Positions 1-13,200 of a stretch of 64,000 nucleotides of DNA are shown in pieces (position 1 is the stretch's first letter; each line of letters starts with the position of its first letter). The translations under genes and the position numbers were made by a program. The notes beneath the pieces are model-generated. The model did no database searches. It had not been told where the DNA came from and was given only the letters and a program-made list of their open reading frames with translations. Where the stretch lies: assembly GCA_026686845.1 (NCBI GenBank), contig JAIVEN010000023.1, positions 12,604,001-12,668,000 of the forward strand. The letters run 5' to 3'. The stretch is from Adenanthera pavonina. Taxonomy: Eukaryota; Streptophyta; Magnoliopsida; Fabales; Fabaceae.

Positions 1-30
1 ATGTATTTATAATTTATCTTTGTTTCTTAG

Positions 31-3000
31 CATCATCAAGCAGTGACTTGAATGTAAATAGCTCTTCATCTGAATGTTACATTTGGCACTATATCACAAC
101 TGATGTAATTTAATTATTTTTAGATTGCTTTATGGAAATTCCCAGGAAATGCTTCATCGAAATGTGATGGTAACATCCTTACCCTCTATTTGCTTTGTTA
201 GGATGGGTTCTGGTTGAGAAGCAAGTTTATTAGATAAGCTTCATTGTTGATTGTTTCATATGTTCATCTGCAGATACAAAGCCACTGTTTTGTTTTGCTG
301 GGGGTACAGATCCTATTAGAGCAGTCGCCTGGGCTCCATTTGAAGGGTCAGTGATGATTGAAAACTTCAAGGCGTGCTAGTTGACTGCATTCAATATATT
401 TAACTGTTATTATCTCTTAACTTAAGGGGATTTTAAAGAAATAAAGTTTGTTTATATTTTAAAATTATCTGGGATTTTAGTAGAACATGAATCTTTTTTC
501 TACTTTTGGTTCCTTTTTTCTCTCTCCCTTTTCTTTCTGATAAATAGAAGTGACTCAGAGTTATACTTCTTCTACAACCTAATCTTCAAGAATTGGCTAT
601 GTAACTACGCCTGAGCAAATATCTACTCTGAAATCTATGGGGAGCTTTATTTGTTCCTTTGGGTTTAAATTTTCTCAGAAAGTATCATTTCTTACTTTGC
701 CTTCTATTAAAAAATTGTAAAAATATATTGTTTGTCAAATTGAGCCTCTTTGTGTGGACATTCTCTACTTGGTATGATCTATTGACATGCCTTTTATAAA
801 TTTTTCCATGGAAATTTCTCAAATTAATAGGTCAATAATTTCTTACACAGGCAAAATAGCCAGATATCAGATGTCATCTGTATGTGCATCTTTTGTTCAT
901 ATTCACATTTTATATTTCTAATGTTGAGAGGGATTTTTATTTTGTTATAATTTTTCAGTGATCCGGAGCGTTCAAATATAATATTAACTGCTGGGCATGA
1001 AGGCCTAAAGTTTTGGGATCTACGGTAAGTATTATTTCTTGTATTTATTTTTCTATTTTCTTTTTTTCACTTGTGCAAATGAAATCTTGAAATGATTTTG
1101 TTGCATTTTATCTTTAGAATACTTTGTGTGCTTAAATGAAAAAAAGATTGAATAATATTGAATTGTATTATTTATCACATTTTACCCATTCCTATGTCAT
1201 TCACACTGAAGGATGCTACTAGAAGGCATATGATATGCATCAAAATGGAAAAGATAGCAATGGCAACATCCTGTTGTTAGAAAGGGGGAAAAATTGGATT
1301 GCTCTGTAGAAATTCTAGTGCGTTTCAATAGTCTTATAATTACATTTCTTGTCGATGGGATTGTCAAATAGAATTTCAGATGCAGAAAACAACAGACCAG
1401 AACCAAAACTTAAACTTCCCTGCTTCGTATTTATATGAACAGCCCAGAAATATACTGTAGGCATGACATAAGAAGGAATAAGCTACAGGGCTATCAACCT
1501 TCCGTATTGCAGAATCTAAGCAAAGCATTAACCAAACATACAAAATGTGCCAAGAATAATTACATATAATCTCTAGCTTTTGAGAGGCTAGAGTCTCTCC
1601 AAGGAAAAAACACTTCCAAAAATGATTTTTCACACTCCACCATCATTGCTTCGGTTCTTCATAACCCCTTGGGCCTCACAGCATCTCTCCCGTGCTACTC
1701 TCCCTGGACCTACCCTTAGTCCATCCTTCTTTTGTTCTTCCCTTGCTTCTCTTGGAGCAAGTCTTCTGGGTTAAATTAACCCTTGGGCTAGGCCAGCATG
1801 CCCTTATCATGTTAATGGGCTCTAGTCAAATGGTTTTATTTCCTTATTTGCTTCCAGTATTATTAATCCATTTTGCATTTATATTCCGGTATTTCCCTTC
1901 TTTGATTGTGGTTTATTGGTTGGTTCTCTTGTGGCTTACCTCCTCTTATATGTGGCGACTATAGTTTTGGAATAAACAAGAATTTTCAAAGTCATTATTT
2001 CTGAAAATCTTCACTGTTGAATAAAGTGGGCTTTGCATGAGTTTAACCGGAAAAGCAGTGTTTCATTATAGTGTCCGCATGTCCATGTATAAATTGGTTT
2101 TGCTATTTTCCTTAATATTGATATTTCAATTTCATCATTTCCAAGGGGTGGATTACCTTTAACCTTAGGATTTGTTATACTTGTTTATCATGGTAGTATC
2201 TGTAGTACTTAAAATTTATGCTGTTTGTAGTGATCCATTTCATCCTCTGCGGAAGCTCCATCCTATTCCGAGGATCATATATAGTCTGGATTGGCTGTCA
2301 AACCCAAGGTAGTATATAATTTTAACTACATCAAACGCTATCCAGTCTTATTATTATGATAATCTCAGAATTATTTTGTTTATATGCTTATAGTTGCATC
2401 ATAATGACTTATGAAGATGGAACAATGAGAACCCTTAGCCTGGTGAAGGCTGCAAATGACCTTCCCATGACTGGTAAGAAATTTTTAAGTGGAAAAAGAC
2501 AACCTGGATTGCATAGTTCCTCTCGTTCATCCTTTGCTATTTGGAGTGTTCATATATCAAGAGTTATAGGTACTACGTTTTACCATGCGCTGTTTTTGTG
2601 ACATAATCAGTATTGCATCTCATCAGCAAGAATTTCAGTTTGGGGAAAATATCGTGCATTACGAAGTGATGCCCTTGTATCATCATCAAACAATTCAACT
2701 TCTAATAATTACTGCTAAGTTTTGTAAATATTATAGTTAGTTCTCGAAGCTGAGTACTCCCATTATTTTATGATAGGTATGGTTGCTTATTGCAGTGCAG
2801 ATGGTTCTGCCGTCCGTTTTCAGGTGAATTGAACATTTTGCTGGAGATTGCACATGTTATTACCACTATCACTTCTTTTAATGATCTTTTCATGATGTGT
2901 ATATGATTAATTCTTGTAACTACCAGAATGGGTTTTCTACAAATTTATTATAATATAGCTCCTCATTCTGATTAGGGGATATGCTCTTTTGGTTGAGATT

Positions 3001-4323
3001 CCTTTCCCCCATCCCCTCTTCTATCTGTATTATCAAACTATTTTTAATTAAGGGGTATGCTTAGATGGTCAGCTGTGACTGAATCCTTTTTCCTTTGTAC
3101 TACTGTTTTTTGTATTAATTGATGTCCATTTGAACAATAAAAATTATAATCTAGCAGCAAATCTTACCTAAATAGGTAGTACTGACATGGCAAAAGGCAT
3201 ATTTGCATGTGAGCTCTCATTAGTGGACCCAACGGCCCAATCTTTTTGGTGTACATAATGAAATTGAGTGCTTGTACCTCGTATTGGGCTTGAATATTGA
3301 GTGAGTGCAAGACCTAATTTTTTTTTTTTAAAAAAGTTTTGATAATTTGGCTCATTATGATTTTAGTCAGGATAAACCTAATTTGTATTCCTTCCACAGT
3401 AAAAACAGGGGTTGTTACGGATTTTTATTTTGCTAAAAATTTTGCACGACTTTCAATAAATCGTCTGTAACTATATTTTTGCTAGAAGACAAAATATTAT
3501 TAGAGAGTAGCATTCTTGATCTCAAAATAACATGAGAACCAAAAATCAAAATTTTCCTTTTTTCCTGCCTCCCCTTCTTTTTCATTTTTTCTGAGCTTTG
3601 CTTTCCTGTATTCAGCTTACTGCTAAGGAAGTGGAGACAGATCATGCGGAATCGAGTCCCCCACTTTCTCTGCGGGTCTCTATCGGACGAGGAATCAACT
3701 CGCACTATAGCACACCAGAATCAGATATGCCTTTCCCATTGAACAAGTCATTTGACAAGCGTCGGCATGGTGCATCATCTTTCAACGGTTTTGTATATGA
3801 ATCAAATCTAAATGGAAGTGTGAATAATCTGATGATGACGGACTCCAATTCTAATCCTGATTCTCAAGATTTAGGTATGCCCTGGGTAGAATTTTGTTCC
3901 ATTTAAAATGATTAGTTTGAACTAGTTTCACTAAAATTATCTACGGAACTTCAATTTGTTTCAGTCCTTTATGATGGTGGCAATTTGGGTTTGGAATCTG
4001 CTCCGAAGGAAGCACCGGCTTCTGCAGAGAGGCCCAAGAAACCAAAATTAGGTGGTAGCAATAAGAGAAAACCAGTAGATAGCCAAGCTTTAGTGTGCGT
4101 AGATGATGACAAAGCAGGCACTCCAGAAGGTGATAATGAAATGACGAATGTAGGGAGGGTACCTGAAGCTTTTCCTCCCAAAATGGTAGCGTTGCATAGT
4201 GTGAGATGGAACATGAACAAGGGTAGCGAGAGATGGTTGTGCTATGGAGGGGCAGGTGGAATTGTGCGATGTCAGGAGATTGTGTTCTCTGATATTGATA
4301 AGAAATGGGCCTCTAAGAGATGA
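31..4323 (+). CDS. WD40-repeat protein, TFIIIC subunit 2-like (5' part outside window)
   Basis: Nine exons can be joined in one frame: 31-53 (tentative), 124-169, 274-346, 959-1024, 2231-2308, 2394-2569, 2777-2823, 3616-3874 and 3965-4323 (TGA). All have AG/GT borders and the phases fit, giving about 375 C-terminal residues. WD40-type strands are visible (IRAVAWAP, IILTAGHEGLKFWDLR, MVAYCSADGSAVRFQ). They are followed by a low-complexity tail with a basic AT-hook-like patch (RPKKPKLGGSNKRK) and a conserved end around SVRWNMNKGSERWLCYGGAGG. This arrangement resembles plant WD40 proteins related to GTF3C2 of TFIIIC, which recruits RNA polymerase III; a nuclear role is inferred from the family. 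The first methionine lies upstream of the window. The last two exons are duplicated immediately downstream, so the true 3' end of the mRNA is ambiguous. The family is fairly sure, the exact function less so. Confidence 0.8.
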
Positions 4324-5564
4324 GAAATGTTATTGACTTCTATATTTGGTATTTATATCCTTCATGATCTGTACATGGCAAAAGGCATATTTGCATGTGA
4401 GCTCTCATTAGTGGACCCAACGGCCCAATCTTTTTGGTGTACATAATGAAATTGAGTGCTTGTACCTCGTATTGGGCTTGAATATTGAGTGAGTGCAAGA
4501 CCTAATTTTTTTTTTTTAAAAAAGTTTTGATAATTTGGCTCATTATGATTTTAGTCAGGATAAACCTAATTTGTATTCCTTCCACAGTAAAAACAGGGGT
4601 TGTTACGGATTTTTATTTTGCTAAAAATTTTGCACGACTTTCAATAAATCGTCTGTAACTATATTTTTGCTAGAAGACAAAATATTATTAGAGAGTAGCA
4701 TTCTTGATCTCAAAATAACATGAGAACCAAAAATCAAAATTTTCCTTTTTTCCTGCCTCCCCTTCTTTTTCATTTTTTCTGAGCTTTGCTTTCCTGTATT
4801 CAGCTTACTGCTAAGGAAGTGGAGACAGATCATGCGGAATCGAGTCCCCCACTTTCTCTGCGGGTCTCTATCGGACGAGGAATCAACTCGCACTATAGCA
4901 CACCAGAATCAGATATGCCTTTCCCATTGAACAAGTCATTTGACAAGCGTCGGCATGGTGCATCATCTTTCAACGGTTTTGTATATGAATCAAATCTAAA
5001 TGGAAGTGTGAATAATCTGATGATGACGGACTCCAATTCTAATCCTGATTCTCAAGATTTAGGTATGCCCTGGGTAGAATTTTGTTCCATTTAAAATGAT
5101 TAGTTTGAACTAGTTTCACTAAAATTATCTACGGAACTTCAATTTGTTTCAGTCCTTTATGATGGTGGCAATTTGGGTTTGGAATCTGCTCCGAAGGAAG
5201 CACCGGCTTCTGCAGAGAGGCCCAAGAAACCAAAATTAGGTGGTAGCAATAAGAGAAAACCAGTAGATAGCCAAGCTTTAGTGTGCGTAGATGATGACAA
5301 AGCAGGCACTCCAGAAGGTGATAATGAAATGACGAATGTAGGGAGGGTACCTGAAGCTTTTCCTCCCAAAATGGTAGCGTTGCATAGTGTGAGATGGAAC
5401 ATGAACAAGGGTAGCGAGAGATGGTTGTGCTATGGAGGGGCAGGTGGAATTGTGCGATGTCAGGAGATTGTGTTCTCTGATATTGATAAGAAATGGGCCT
5501 CTAAGAGATGAGAAATGTTATTGACTTCTATATTTGGTATTTATATCCTTCATGATCTGTACAT
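3185..5564 (+). repeat. 1,188-bp direct tandem duplication of the WD40 gene's 3' end
   Basis: Bases 3185-4372 repeat as 4373-5560. I saw no mismatch, and all open frames in the two copies translate identically. The 4-bp word ACAT occurs at 3185, 4373 and 5561, at both junctions. That is what microhomology-mediated joining or template slippage leaves. The unit holds the end of one intron, two terminal exons with the stop codon, and about 50 bp of 3' UTR. Either a very recent duplication or an assembly artefact would look like this. Confidence 0.95.
4804..5511 (+). pseudogene. Duplicated terminal exons of the WD40 gene
   Basis: Exons 4804-5062 and 5153-5511 are exact copies of 3616-3874 and 3965-4323, including acceptor and donor sites and the TGA. 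They lie after the first copy's stop. They could still be used: splicing from the donor after 2823 directly to 4804 would give the same protein with the original 3' UTR. Splicing from the donor after 3874 to 4804 would join phase 1 to phase 0 and shift the frame. They are called duplicate rather than separate gene because no promoter or start codon lies between the copies. Confidence 0.75.
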
Positions 5565-6279
5565 AGCTGTACATTCTGTGGTTAATGTGCCTTTGGGGAT
5601 CGACGAGGTTGTTTAATGAGGCATCTTTTGCATCGTTAGTATTCTTTGTTGCCTATAGCAAACCTTCCGCTTCCTATGTTCTTATTCTCCCTTTAAAATG
5701 CTGTACATAAATTGTCAAGTGTTAATTTGAGGACTTGAAACACAGGAATGTGATTACCATTTTCAGAGACGCTGATTCACGTCGCACGAACAAACGTGGA
5801 AATGTGTTCTGTGATTTCCTCAATTCTTTCCGGCGTGGATTTTTTGGCGTCTATTTTTTTAATTGATGAACAGTTACAAGCTAGCCGCACATTGTTAACA
5901 TGGGAGTGAAACGGCTGCAAGTAGAAACCACTAGGTGAACTCCATCACCTCAATTTGCTATTGCTGTTGAAAAGGTCGCTGTTTAGATTTTGGCTATTGC
6001 TGCTTCCGCCATTGTTCGACAGTTCCCCACTGGTAGTTCTTGGTGACGACAAAACTACCACTGTAAGTTTTGTCGTCACTCCATTAATTGAATATTAATT
6101 ACTTGAATTTTCTTTTGGGGTGTTCCACTTTGTAGAATTTGGATCCTCACTGGTGGGAGAGTGATTCTTGTAGGAAAGGATTGTTGAGGACAAGATCTCT
6201 CTGGAGAGGATCCTGCTCTATCTTTGTAGCATAACCGCGTACTTATGAAGAATTTTAACTTTAGTCACATTTTTTCTTT
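5565..6279. other. Gene 3' flank and spacer
   Basis: The first 200 bases or so are the original 3' UTR and downstream region of the WD40 gene. I see no coding region. The only structured item is the hairpin at 6043-6079. Confidence 0.5.
6043..6079. repeat. Perfect 14-bp inverted repeat
   Basis: The arms GTGACGACAAAACT (6043-6056) and its exact complement (6066-6079) flank a 9-base loop. Short palindromes of this kind occur inside plant DNA transposons, so it may be a scrap of one. No surrounding TIR or open frame supports a specific family. Confidence 0.6.
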
Positions 6280-7688
6280 GGGAAAAAGACTAATAAGAAC
6301 CTTTAAAGTTAAATATTTCCAAAATGGGATTTATAATTTTGCTAATCCCTAAAATGGACCTAGGTTTTTGGTAGGGAAATAAAATAGATTGGACTAAAAT
6401 ACCCTTCTTCCTCCCTTATTCCCTCCCTCCCTCACCATTGCCAACAATGTAGCCAAAGCTCTAGTTACCGACAATGTGGTTGAAGCTTTAGTGACCGAGA
6501 ATGTGGTCGGAGCTCCAATAATTGGAAATGTTGCTAGTGCCAATAGAGTTACCGACGTTACATTTGATAAAATTGAAAGTGTTTAAATTAGTTATAATGA
6601 ATTGAAAATTATGAGTTTCTCACTTGAAAATTTTATTAATCCCACTTGAAAATTTTTTAAGATTGCCTTTTAAAATAAAATTGAGAGTGCTAAAATTAAT
6701 TATAGTTAGTTGAAAATTATGAGTTTCTTACTTTAAAATTTTGATAATTCAACTTGAAATTTTTTTTTCCATTGATCCAACTTGAAAATATTTTGGAAAA
6801 AAAATTTCATGTTGAATCAACAAAATTTTCAACTGAAAAACTCATAATTTTCAACTCATTATAATTGATTTGAATACTCAATTTTATTTCAAAAGGCAAG
6901 TTTAAAAAAATTTTCAAGTGGGATCAACAAAATTTCTCTGTGAGAAACTCATAATTTTCAATTCACTATGACCAATTTCAACACTCTCAATTTTATTTCA
7001 TAAAGCAATCTTAAAAAAAAATTTCAAGTTTAATTAACAAAATTTCAAAGTAAGAAATCCATAATTTCCAATTCACTATAACTGATCTAAGCACTTAATT
7101 TTATTTCAGAAAACAATCTTGAAAAAAATTTTCAAGTTGAATCAACAAAATTTTCAAGTAAAAACCTTATAATTTTTAACTCACTATAACTAATTTCAAC
7201 ACTCTCAATTTTATTTCAAATGGAAATCTTTAAAAAAATTTCAAAGTTAAATCAATGAAATTTTCAACTAAAAAACTCATAATTTTCAACTCATTGTAAC
7301 TGATTTCAGCACTCTTAATTTTATTTCAAAAGGCAATCTTAAAAAAAATTTCCAAGTGATATCAATGAAATTTTCAAGTGAGAAACTCATAATTTTCAAC
7401 TCATTATAATTGATTTCAATACATTCAATTATATCAAACTTAATTATGGTGATTATACTGGCACTGGCAACATTTTTGGTCATCAAAGTTTTGGCCACAT
7501 CACTAATCACTAGAGCTCCGGCCACATTGCTAGCAATTGTGAGGGAAAAAGGGAGAGAGAAGGATATTTTCTCCTCCATTTATTTTTTTTTCCCACCAAG
7601 GACCTATGCCCTTTTTGGGGATTAGCAAAATTAAAGATTTCATTTTGGAAATATTTGTCTTAGGGGAATCTTTATTTATCTTTTTCCC
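6280..7688. mobile_element. Fold-back (MULE-like) DNA element 1
   Basis: The ends at 6280-6470 and about 7500-7688 are complementary over about 190 bp with mismatches, starting GGGAAAAAGA. The middle is built of units of about 110 bp. About six units run in one direction on the right arm, each with a motif near CTCATAATTTTCAACTCA at about 6838, 6948, 7060, 7163, 7274 and 7384. About two run in the opposite direction on the left arm (about 6602 and 6711), so the whole can fold back. No transposase is visible. T-rich flanks make the target-site duplication ambiguous. Mutator-like non-autonomous origin is an inference from the long TIRs with internal repeats. Confidence 0.7.
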
Positions 7689-7708
7689 TATTTTTTTATA
7701 TTAAATAT

Positions 7709-8810
7709 TCAAGTGAGTCAACCAAAAAGAAAAAGAAAAAATCCCATTTCAGGACCTCCCAACAAGAATATTCCCAAAAATGGATCTACAATATTTGAAA
7801 TCCTTAAAAAGCATCTAGGTTCTTATAGATAAAAAAAAATAGTTATTTAACCAAAATACCCCTTCTCTTTTTCCCCTTTCCTCCTGACCTCACCGACATT
7901 GAGGTTCAATCATTGGTGACATCACCAAAGGTTCGGTTGCCAAGTCTGTTTGCTGGTGATGGTGCCAGAACAGTGAAATATTCTCACTTGGGAAAGTAGT
8001 AATCGCTACTTAGAAATTTAGTTATCCCCACTTTGAAAATTATTTATCGCCACTTGAAAATTTAGTTATTCCTTGAAAAATTAGTTATCCACACTTGAAA
8101 GTTCAGGAATCTCCATTTTGGAGATTAGTTATCTTTATTTGAAAATTTAGTTATCTTCACTTGAGAAATTAATTACTCCCACTTAGAAATTTAGTTGTCT
8201 CCACTTGAGAAATTTAATTATCTTCACTTATAAATTTAGTTATCCTCACTTTAAAAATTAGTTATCTTTAATTAGAAATTTAATTAAATTTCCCAAGTGG
8301 GGGTAATTAAATTCTTGTGTGGGGATAACAAAATTTCAAATGAGGATAACTAATTTTTCAGGTGGAGATAATTAAATTTCCAACTAAATATAACTAATTT
8401 TTCAAGTGTGGATAACTAATTTCCTAAGTAAAGATAACTAAATTTTCAATTGTGGATAACTAAATTTTTAAGTGGAGGTAACTAATTTTTCAAGTGGAGA
8501 TAACTAATTTCCCAAGTGGAGATAACTAAATTTTTAAGTGTGAATAACTAATTTTTCAAGTGCCAATAATTATTTTACATGGTGAAAATATTTCACTATT
8601 CCTGCACCATTACCGGTGATTAGAACTCCGGCAACATCACTAGCGCGGGTGAGGTAGGGAGAAAAGAGGGAAAGCAAAAGGGTATTTTGGCCAAATAATT
8701 TTTTTTTTTACTTGGACCTAGACTCTTTTTAAAAATTTCAAATATTATAAATCCTTTTTTGTTGGGAGGTTGAAATGGGATTTTTCCCAGAAAAAAATAT
8801 ATTGACTTGA
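7709..8810. mobile_element. Fold-back DNA element 2, related to element 1
   Basis: The inverted ends (about 7709-7930 and 8590-8810) share blocks such as ATCCCATTTC plus CCTCCCAAC and the CCAAAATACCC motif. The centre is a long array of degenerate short units (roughly 22-33 bp) around TTAGTTATC-CACTTGAAAA. The units are in one orientation up to about 8280 and in the reverse orientation afterwards. The subterminal CCAAAATACCC and CTCACCGACAT-like stretches resemble those of element 1, so both belong to one family. No coding capacity. It lies only about 20 bp from element 1. Confidence 0.65.
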
Positions 8811-10213
8811 TTTTTTTTATTGATATCTTTGTGAATTAGATTTGGGTAAAATCTTCTACCAACCTTCGATTTTCATACAGAAGACTGAGAACATCAATCA
8901 GTTTATAGTGGTTATATTGGTCGGACGACAGGACGGTTATTTTTGGCCATAGATAGGACTGTCTGTTAACAAGAAGATGTAGCCTTTGATTAATGAGGAG
9001 CTCTTGCGGCAAAGTGGCCACGGCTAGCGGAGCTCACTACTACGGAAGTGATAAGTGACGTGTATTCCCAGGCACGTGCTGTGAGGGCGATTTATATTTG
9101 TTTGAGAAAAAATTAAAATTAGTTCCAGACTTTGATAATGATGTCGATGACTGTGATGATGAGACTCTCAACAAAAATAGGAGTGTGAAGCAAATACTGT
9201 TTATTGCCTTCAAGGCGTGGGTGACCAGGATTCCTTTTACTCTAATTTTAATAATTTTTTATAAAAAAATTAATTTGCTTTATTTTAGAAGATTTTTAAC
9301 ATTTTAAAAATAAGAAAAATGTATTTAATTTTTGAAAAAATTTAAAAAAAATCTAGAGTATGTGATTTATTTCATTCTGAAAAAGGTTTGTATTAGCTTC
9401 AAAAATTATGTAATTTTAATAAAAAGCAAGAAATATTTGTATAAATTATTTTTTATTTTAGAAAGAGCATGTGACCATCTAAAAATAAAAAAATTGATTA
9501 TGTAATTTTAATGAAATTCAATAAAGAGCCTATGTAATTTATTTGTTTTTATTTATTTATTTATTTCCTAATATTTCCTGATTAGTAATTGACTAAAAAT
9601 TGTGAAGGAGCAGTCTTCCAAGTGTCGAACCCCTCCTCATCCCAAGTTGAAATCCTAATATACTTCCATGTCTTGAAATGTGCATATCTTGAGAAAAGGA
9701 AACATCACGAAAAGCAACCATTACCCATCTCCTTTCGTGCCCCCCGTCCCTTTCATTTTTCCTTTACTTTTTCTTTGCTTGGGTTTGTGGGACCACCAGC
9801 TCCTGCTGATGGCTGATGCAGAGTGCGTCAACTTCTCCTGGTGCGCAATTCTCAGACTGTAGTCTTTCTCGTTTTGATTTGTGCAACAACTAACTAGGCA
9901 TTGTGTCCAAGCTACACAGGAGCGGCACTCGCATCATCTCAGCTATGGCTCAAATACGTTAGCTCCAACTCAATTTTAACTCGATCCACATCCCCTTTAC
10001 TAGTTGGTGGTCACGTTTAATACTCTCTGAATTGCGTTTAGTGGAGGCAAGCATGGACAGAGAAGATAACAACAACTGGACAGTCCTTAAAAGTTGAAGG
10101 TGACATAAAAGAACACGTATCTTCTACACTTATAACAAAAGCACCTAACTGGTTTGGAAGAATAAAAAACCTACAGCATTTACCAGGTAAGATGCACGAA
10201 CACCAAGGTCTTT
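8811..10213. other. Spacer and IQM3 3' flank
   Basis: AT-rich DNA with small open frames (for example 9098-9307 and 9589-9816) that match no family I know and have no gene structure. The right end, up to 10213, should hold the 3' UTR of the minus-strand IQM3-like gene. I could not pick a poly(A) signal. Confidence 0.4.
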
Positions 10214-13200
10214 TTACTCTTTAGTGGTTCCACTGCCACAGGTCGCATCATCGTTACCTCTAGTGCCACGGGGCGTTGGACGAGGTGGTGGTGATAGAAG
10301 CCCCATACGCCTGAAAGATGAAGGGGTGGGCGGACATTTGGGAGAAAGGTTAAGCATCTCCAAGGCCTGAACTCTAAGCTCCACCGGATAGTCAGCAACA
10401 CAACCAATCCTGGGACCAGCTCCTGTTGACCATTTGAGAGAAAGTTGATGCCCCAACTGGTAGGATTTTGCAGCGCTCTTGGAGTTGATTCTTTGCAATA
10501 TAGCTTTCTTGGGCACTTCGGCTCTTGGGCTCTGAAGGCCACCAGACAGAGTCCTTCTATAACTGCCTCCAGATTCAGGTTGAGCTTCTTCCTTTCCTTT
10601 CTCGGCTTCCTCAGAAATTTCAGGCTCTGGCGTTTCTGCAGCGCTTGATACATCAGTTTTTGCTCCTTCAATAAGCTTCCCGTCCTCGTACATATCTGAG
10701 TCTTCATTTGCCTTGTGTATCTGAAACCATTAATCAAAACTAATCAATAAATGCCTGTCCAGAATATTGAAGTTAACCAACTACAGAGGCCATGTCCTTA
10801 TCCTAATCATAGCATATTGTGTTCTACAACCAAGATTTTGTCAAATATCTGTGAAACTAGGATTAAGCAGCACAGAAAGAAAATGGTCCTTATCCTAATC
10901 AATAATCACCTCGACTTCATCAAGATTGACACCATTTTGCTTGAGATAAGATTGGAAACTATCAAGAGTGTCATCTGTTGGCCGGTAATGTCCACTATAA
11001 GGAGAGAGAGACTGCAAAAGCGAAAGCCATTGAGAATCAGATGTCATGTTTTAGCACAATAAAGTGGAATTAGCACCATCGTATGGTAGGTTCCATTACC
11101 ACAACAGTTTAACACAACAGAGCAGGATTATTCTACCTTAAGAACACCATGCTCAGCATCCAGCCTACCAGCAGCTAATGTAGCTCCTCCGGCTAAGAAA
11201 CTAGAATGGTGGAATAATCCTTTCTTTTTCTGGAAGGATATCACAATGTCTTAGTGGTTCTGGAAAGACGTCTACTGAAGAAAATAGGCAACTAAAAAAG
11301 ATGACTGAGCTTGAATTGTTACCTCGCCTGCATAAAGTTTCTTAGAGGTGCTCATTACGAATATCCACTTGGCACTTTGGGAATCTTTTTTTGTATGAAG
11401 GAGATCTCCAGATTGCTTGTGGACGATCTTGCCCTCCACCACGATGTATTCATAATGTTTTCTTTCTTGCTGTAGAAACAACGGGAAAGGAAAAAGAAAA
11501 AAGGTCATGTAAGGAAAGCATGAACAGGCCAGAACCTACGAAACAATGCAGTAAAACTTAAGACAAACAATATAATCAGTAAGCATTACACAAGAAAAAC
11601 CAGTTCAGTCCAAAGAATGACATACAGGTCCAAGGTACTTAATGCATTGCTTTTGAAGCTTTGATCGGGGACACTCCGGGAGATCAAAATTCTTCCCCCC
11701 TCCTATATCCAACCTGCAGAACGTCAACAAAACCTGAACTTGTCAATGGATTCTCCCCCATTCACTCTATTAGAATAAGCTACAACTTTCTAGAAAACAA
11801 GCCGCATGATACAGGACTGAAATTCTTGATCTTCACTTCCCAATTTCAGACAAAATCAATTTGTAAATCAACAGTCCTAATTTTTTTTCTAAACATTTCC
11901 AAGTTAATAACATTGAGATGAACATTTGAACACGGAGAAAGAAGGGCCAATCCACACAGTTTAAATGCCTGGTCCATTCAAGAATTGAATATCTGATTCA
12001 GATGCACAAAACAAGATGCCAAGTCAAAAGACTCTATTATTTCCACTGAAGCATCTAAAAGAAAAAAATTCAACACTAATTAAATTAAGTTGTCTCATCA
12101 AGCCTCAATCATCCTCTGGTGCAAAAGAAAGGAAAACAGAGAAAAGGAACAGTAGCAGTAGGCTTTTCCTCGAGTAAATTAGTCTTACCAATAAAAGAAT
12201 GGCTGACCAGCATCAGTTTTACACCATTCGTCATAGTACTTATGCAAGTTATGTCCATACCGATGGCGTGGATCAATCTACAATTAGAAGTATAACACCA
12301 ATTAAAATGGAATCAGGGGGTCAAGCATCCCAAAAGAGAAAACTAATTGGGAAAAATTGAAGGGATGAAGAGCAGTACTTACAGCTTCAATCCAATGCTG
12401 AAAGGCCAGCTTTTGTGCTTTGGCGTTTTTGGACAAACCCTTACCCACCTGCCCGAACAGTCCAAGATCGATTTAGATCAAACACAGATCGGTTTTTCTT
12501 AATTATAATCAAGCATCGGACAAGGATATGGATTTCACGAAAACGACCCTATAGGCCTTAGTAACCACAACTATAGACCAAAACCAAAGGACCCAGAGGA
12601 AAAATTTTCCGATGATACCTTGGCAGCATTTAATCTAACCCGATTCCACCGTGATGCAGCACTTTCAGGTAAATCGAAGAATGAAATCGTGCTGTGATTG
12701 AGCCTAACAAAGTCTATTGCTTGCCACCTTCATCATAATAAACTCAGTTTTAACTAAAAAAATAAGCAAAACAGAGAGAGAGAGAGAGAGCAGGGAAAAT
12801 AATCGCCGTGCACCTACCATAATTCCTCAGCAACAACAGCAGAATCTGCCAGTCTCCGCCGAGTGCGGTAACTCCGGTACACCTTCTGCAACTTCACCAC
12901 AGCACTCGTATGAGGACACGCGCCTGCCGGGGCATTTGGCTTCGCCGACATTTGAGTGGGTCCAGTTCCCATGACCAAACCGTCTTCGCCGTCGGCCGCC
13001 GTTATTTTGGCTTCAGGCACCGGCGAAGTCTTACCGCCATTGGGAGCGAAAGGCATTTCAAAGCGGTGGGGATTAAGATCATCCGCCGCCGGAGAAATTA
13101 CCGGGGAGGCTTTAAGGTCAGAGTTATCAGTTACCAGAGGGATCGGATATGAAGAAGCGGGAATATCGGAGGGCTTGAATTCGTCGGCATGAATGTCGGA

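Noticed and set aside
1692..1964. 90-codon open frame in a WD40-gene intron
   Set aside because: Hydrophobic T-rich translation inside an intron whose flanking exons join in phase without it.
9098..9307. Acidic open frame (DFDNDVDDCDDE)
   Set aside because: Short, no splice context, runs into AT-rich nonsense; no family recognised.
10180..10737. 185-codon minus-strand open frame
   Set aside because: It overlaps the last IQM3 exon in another frame; the true exon has the family motifs.
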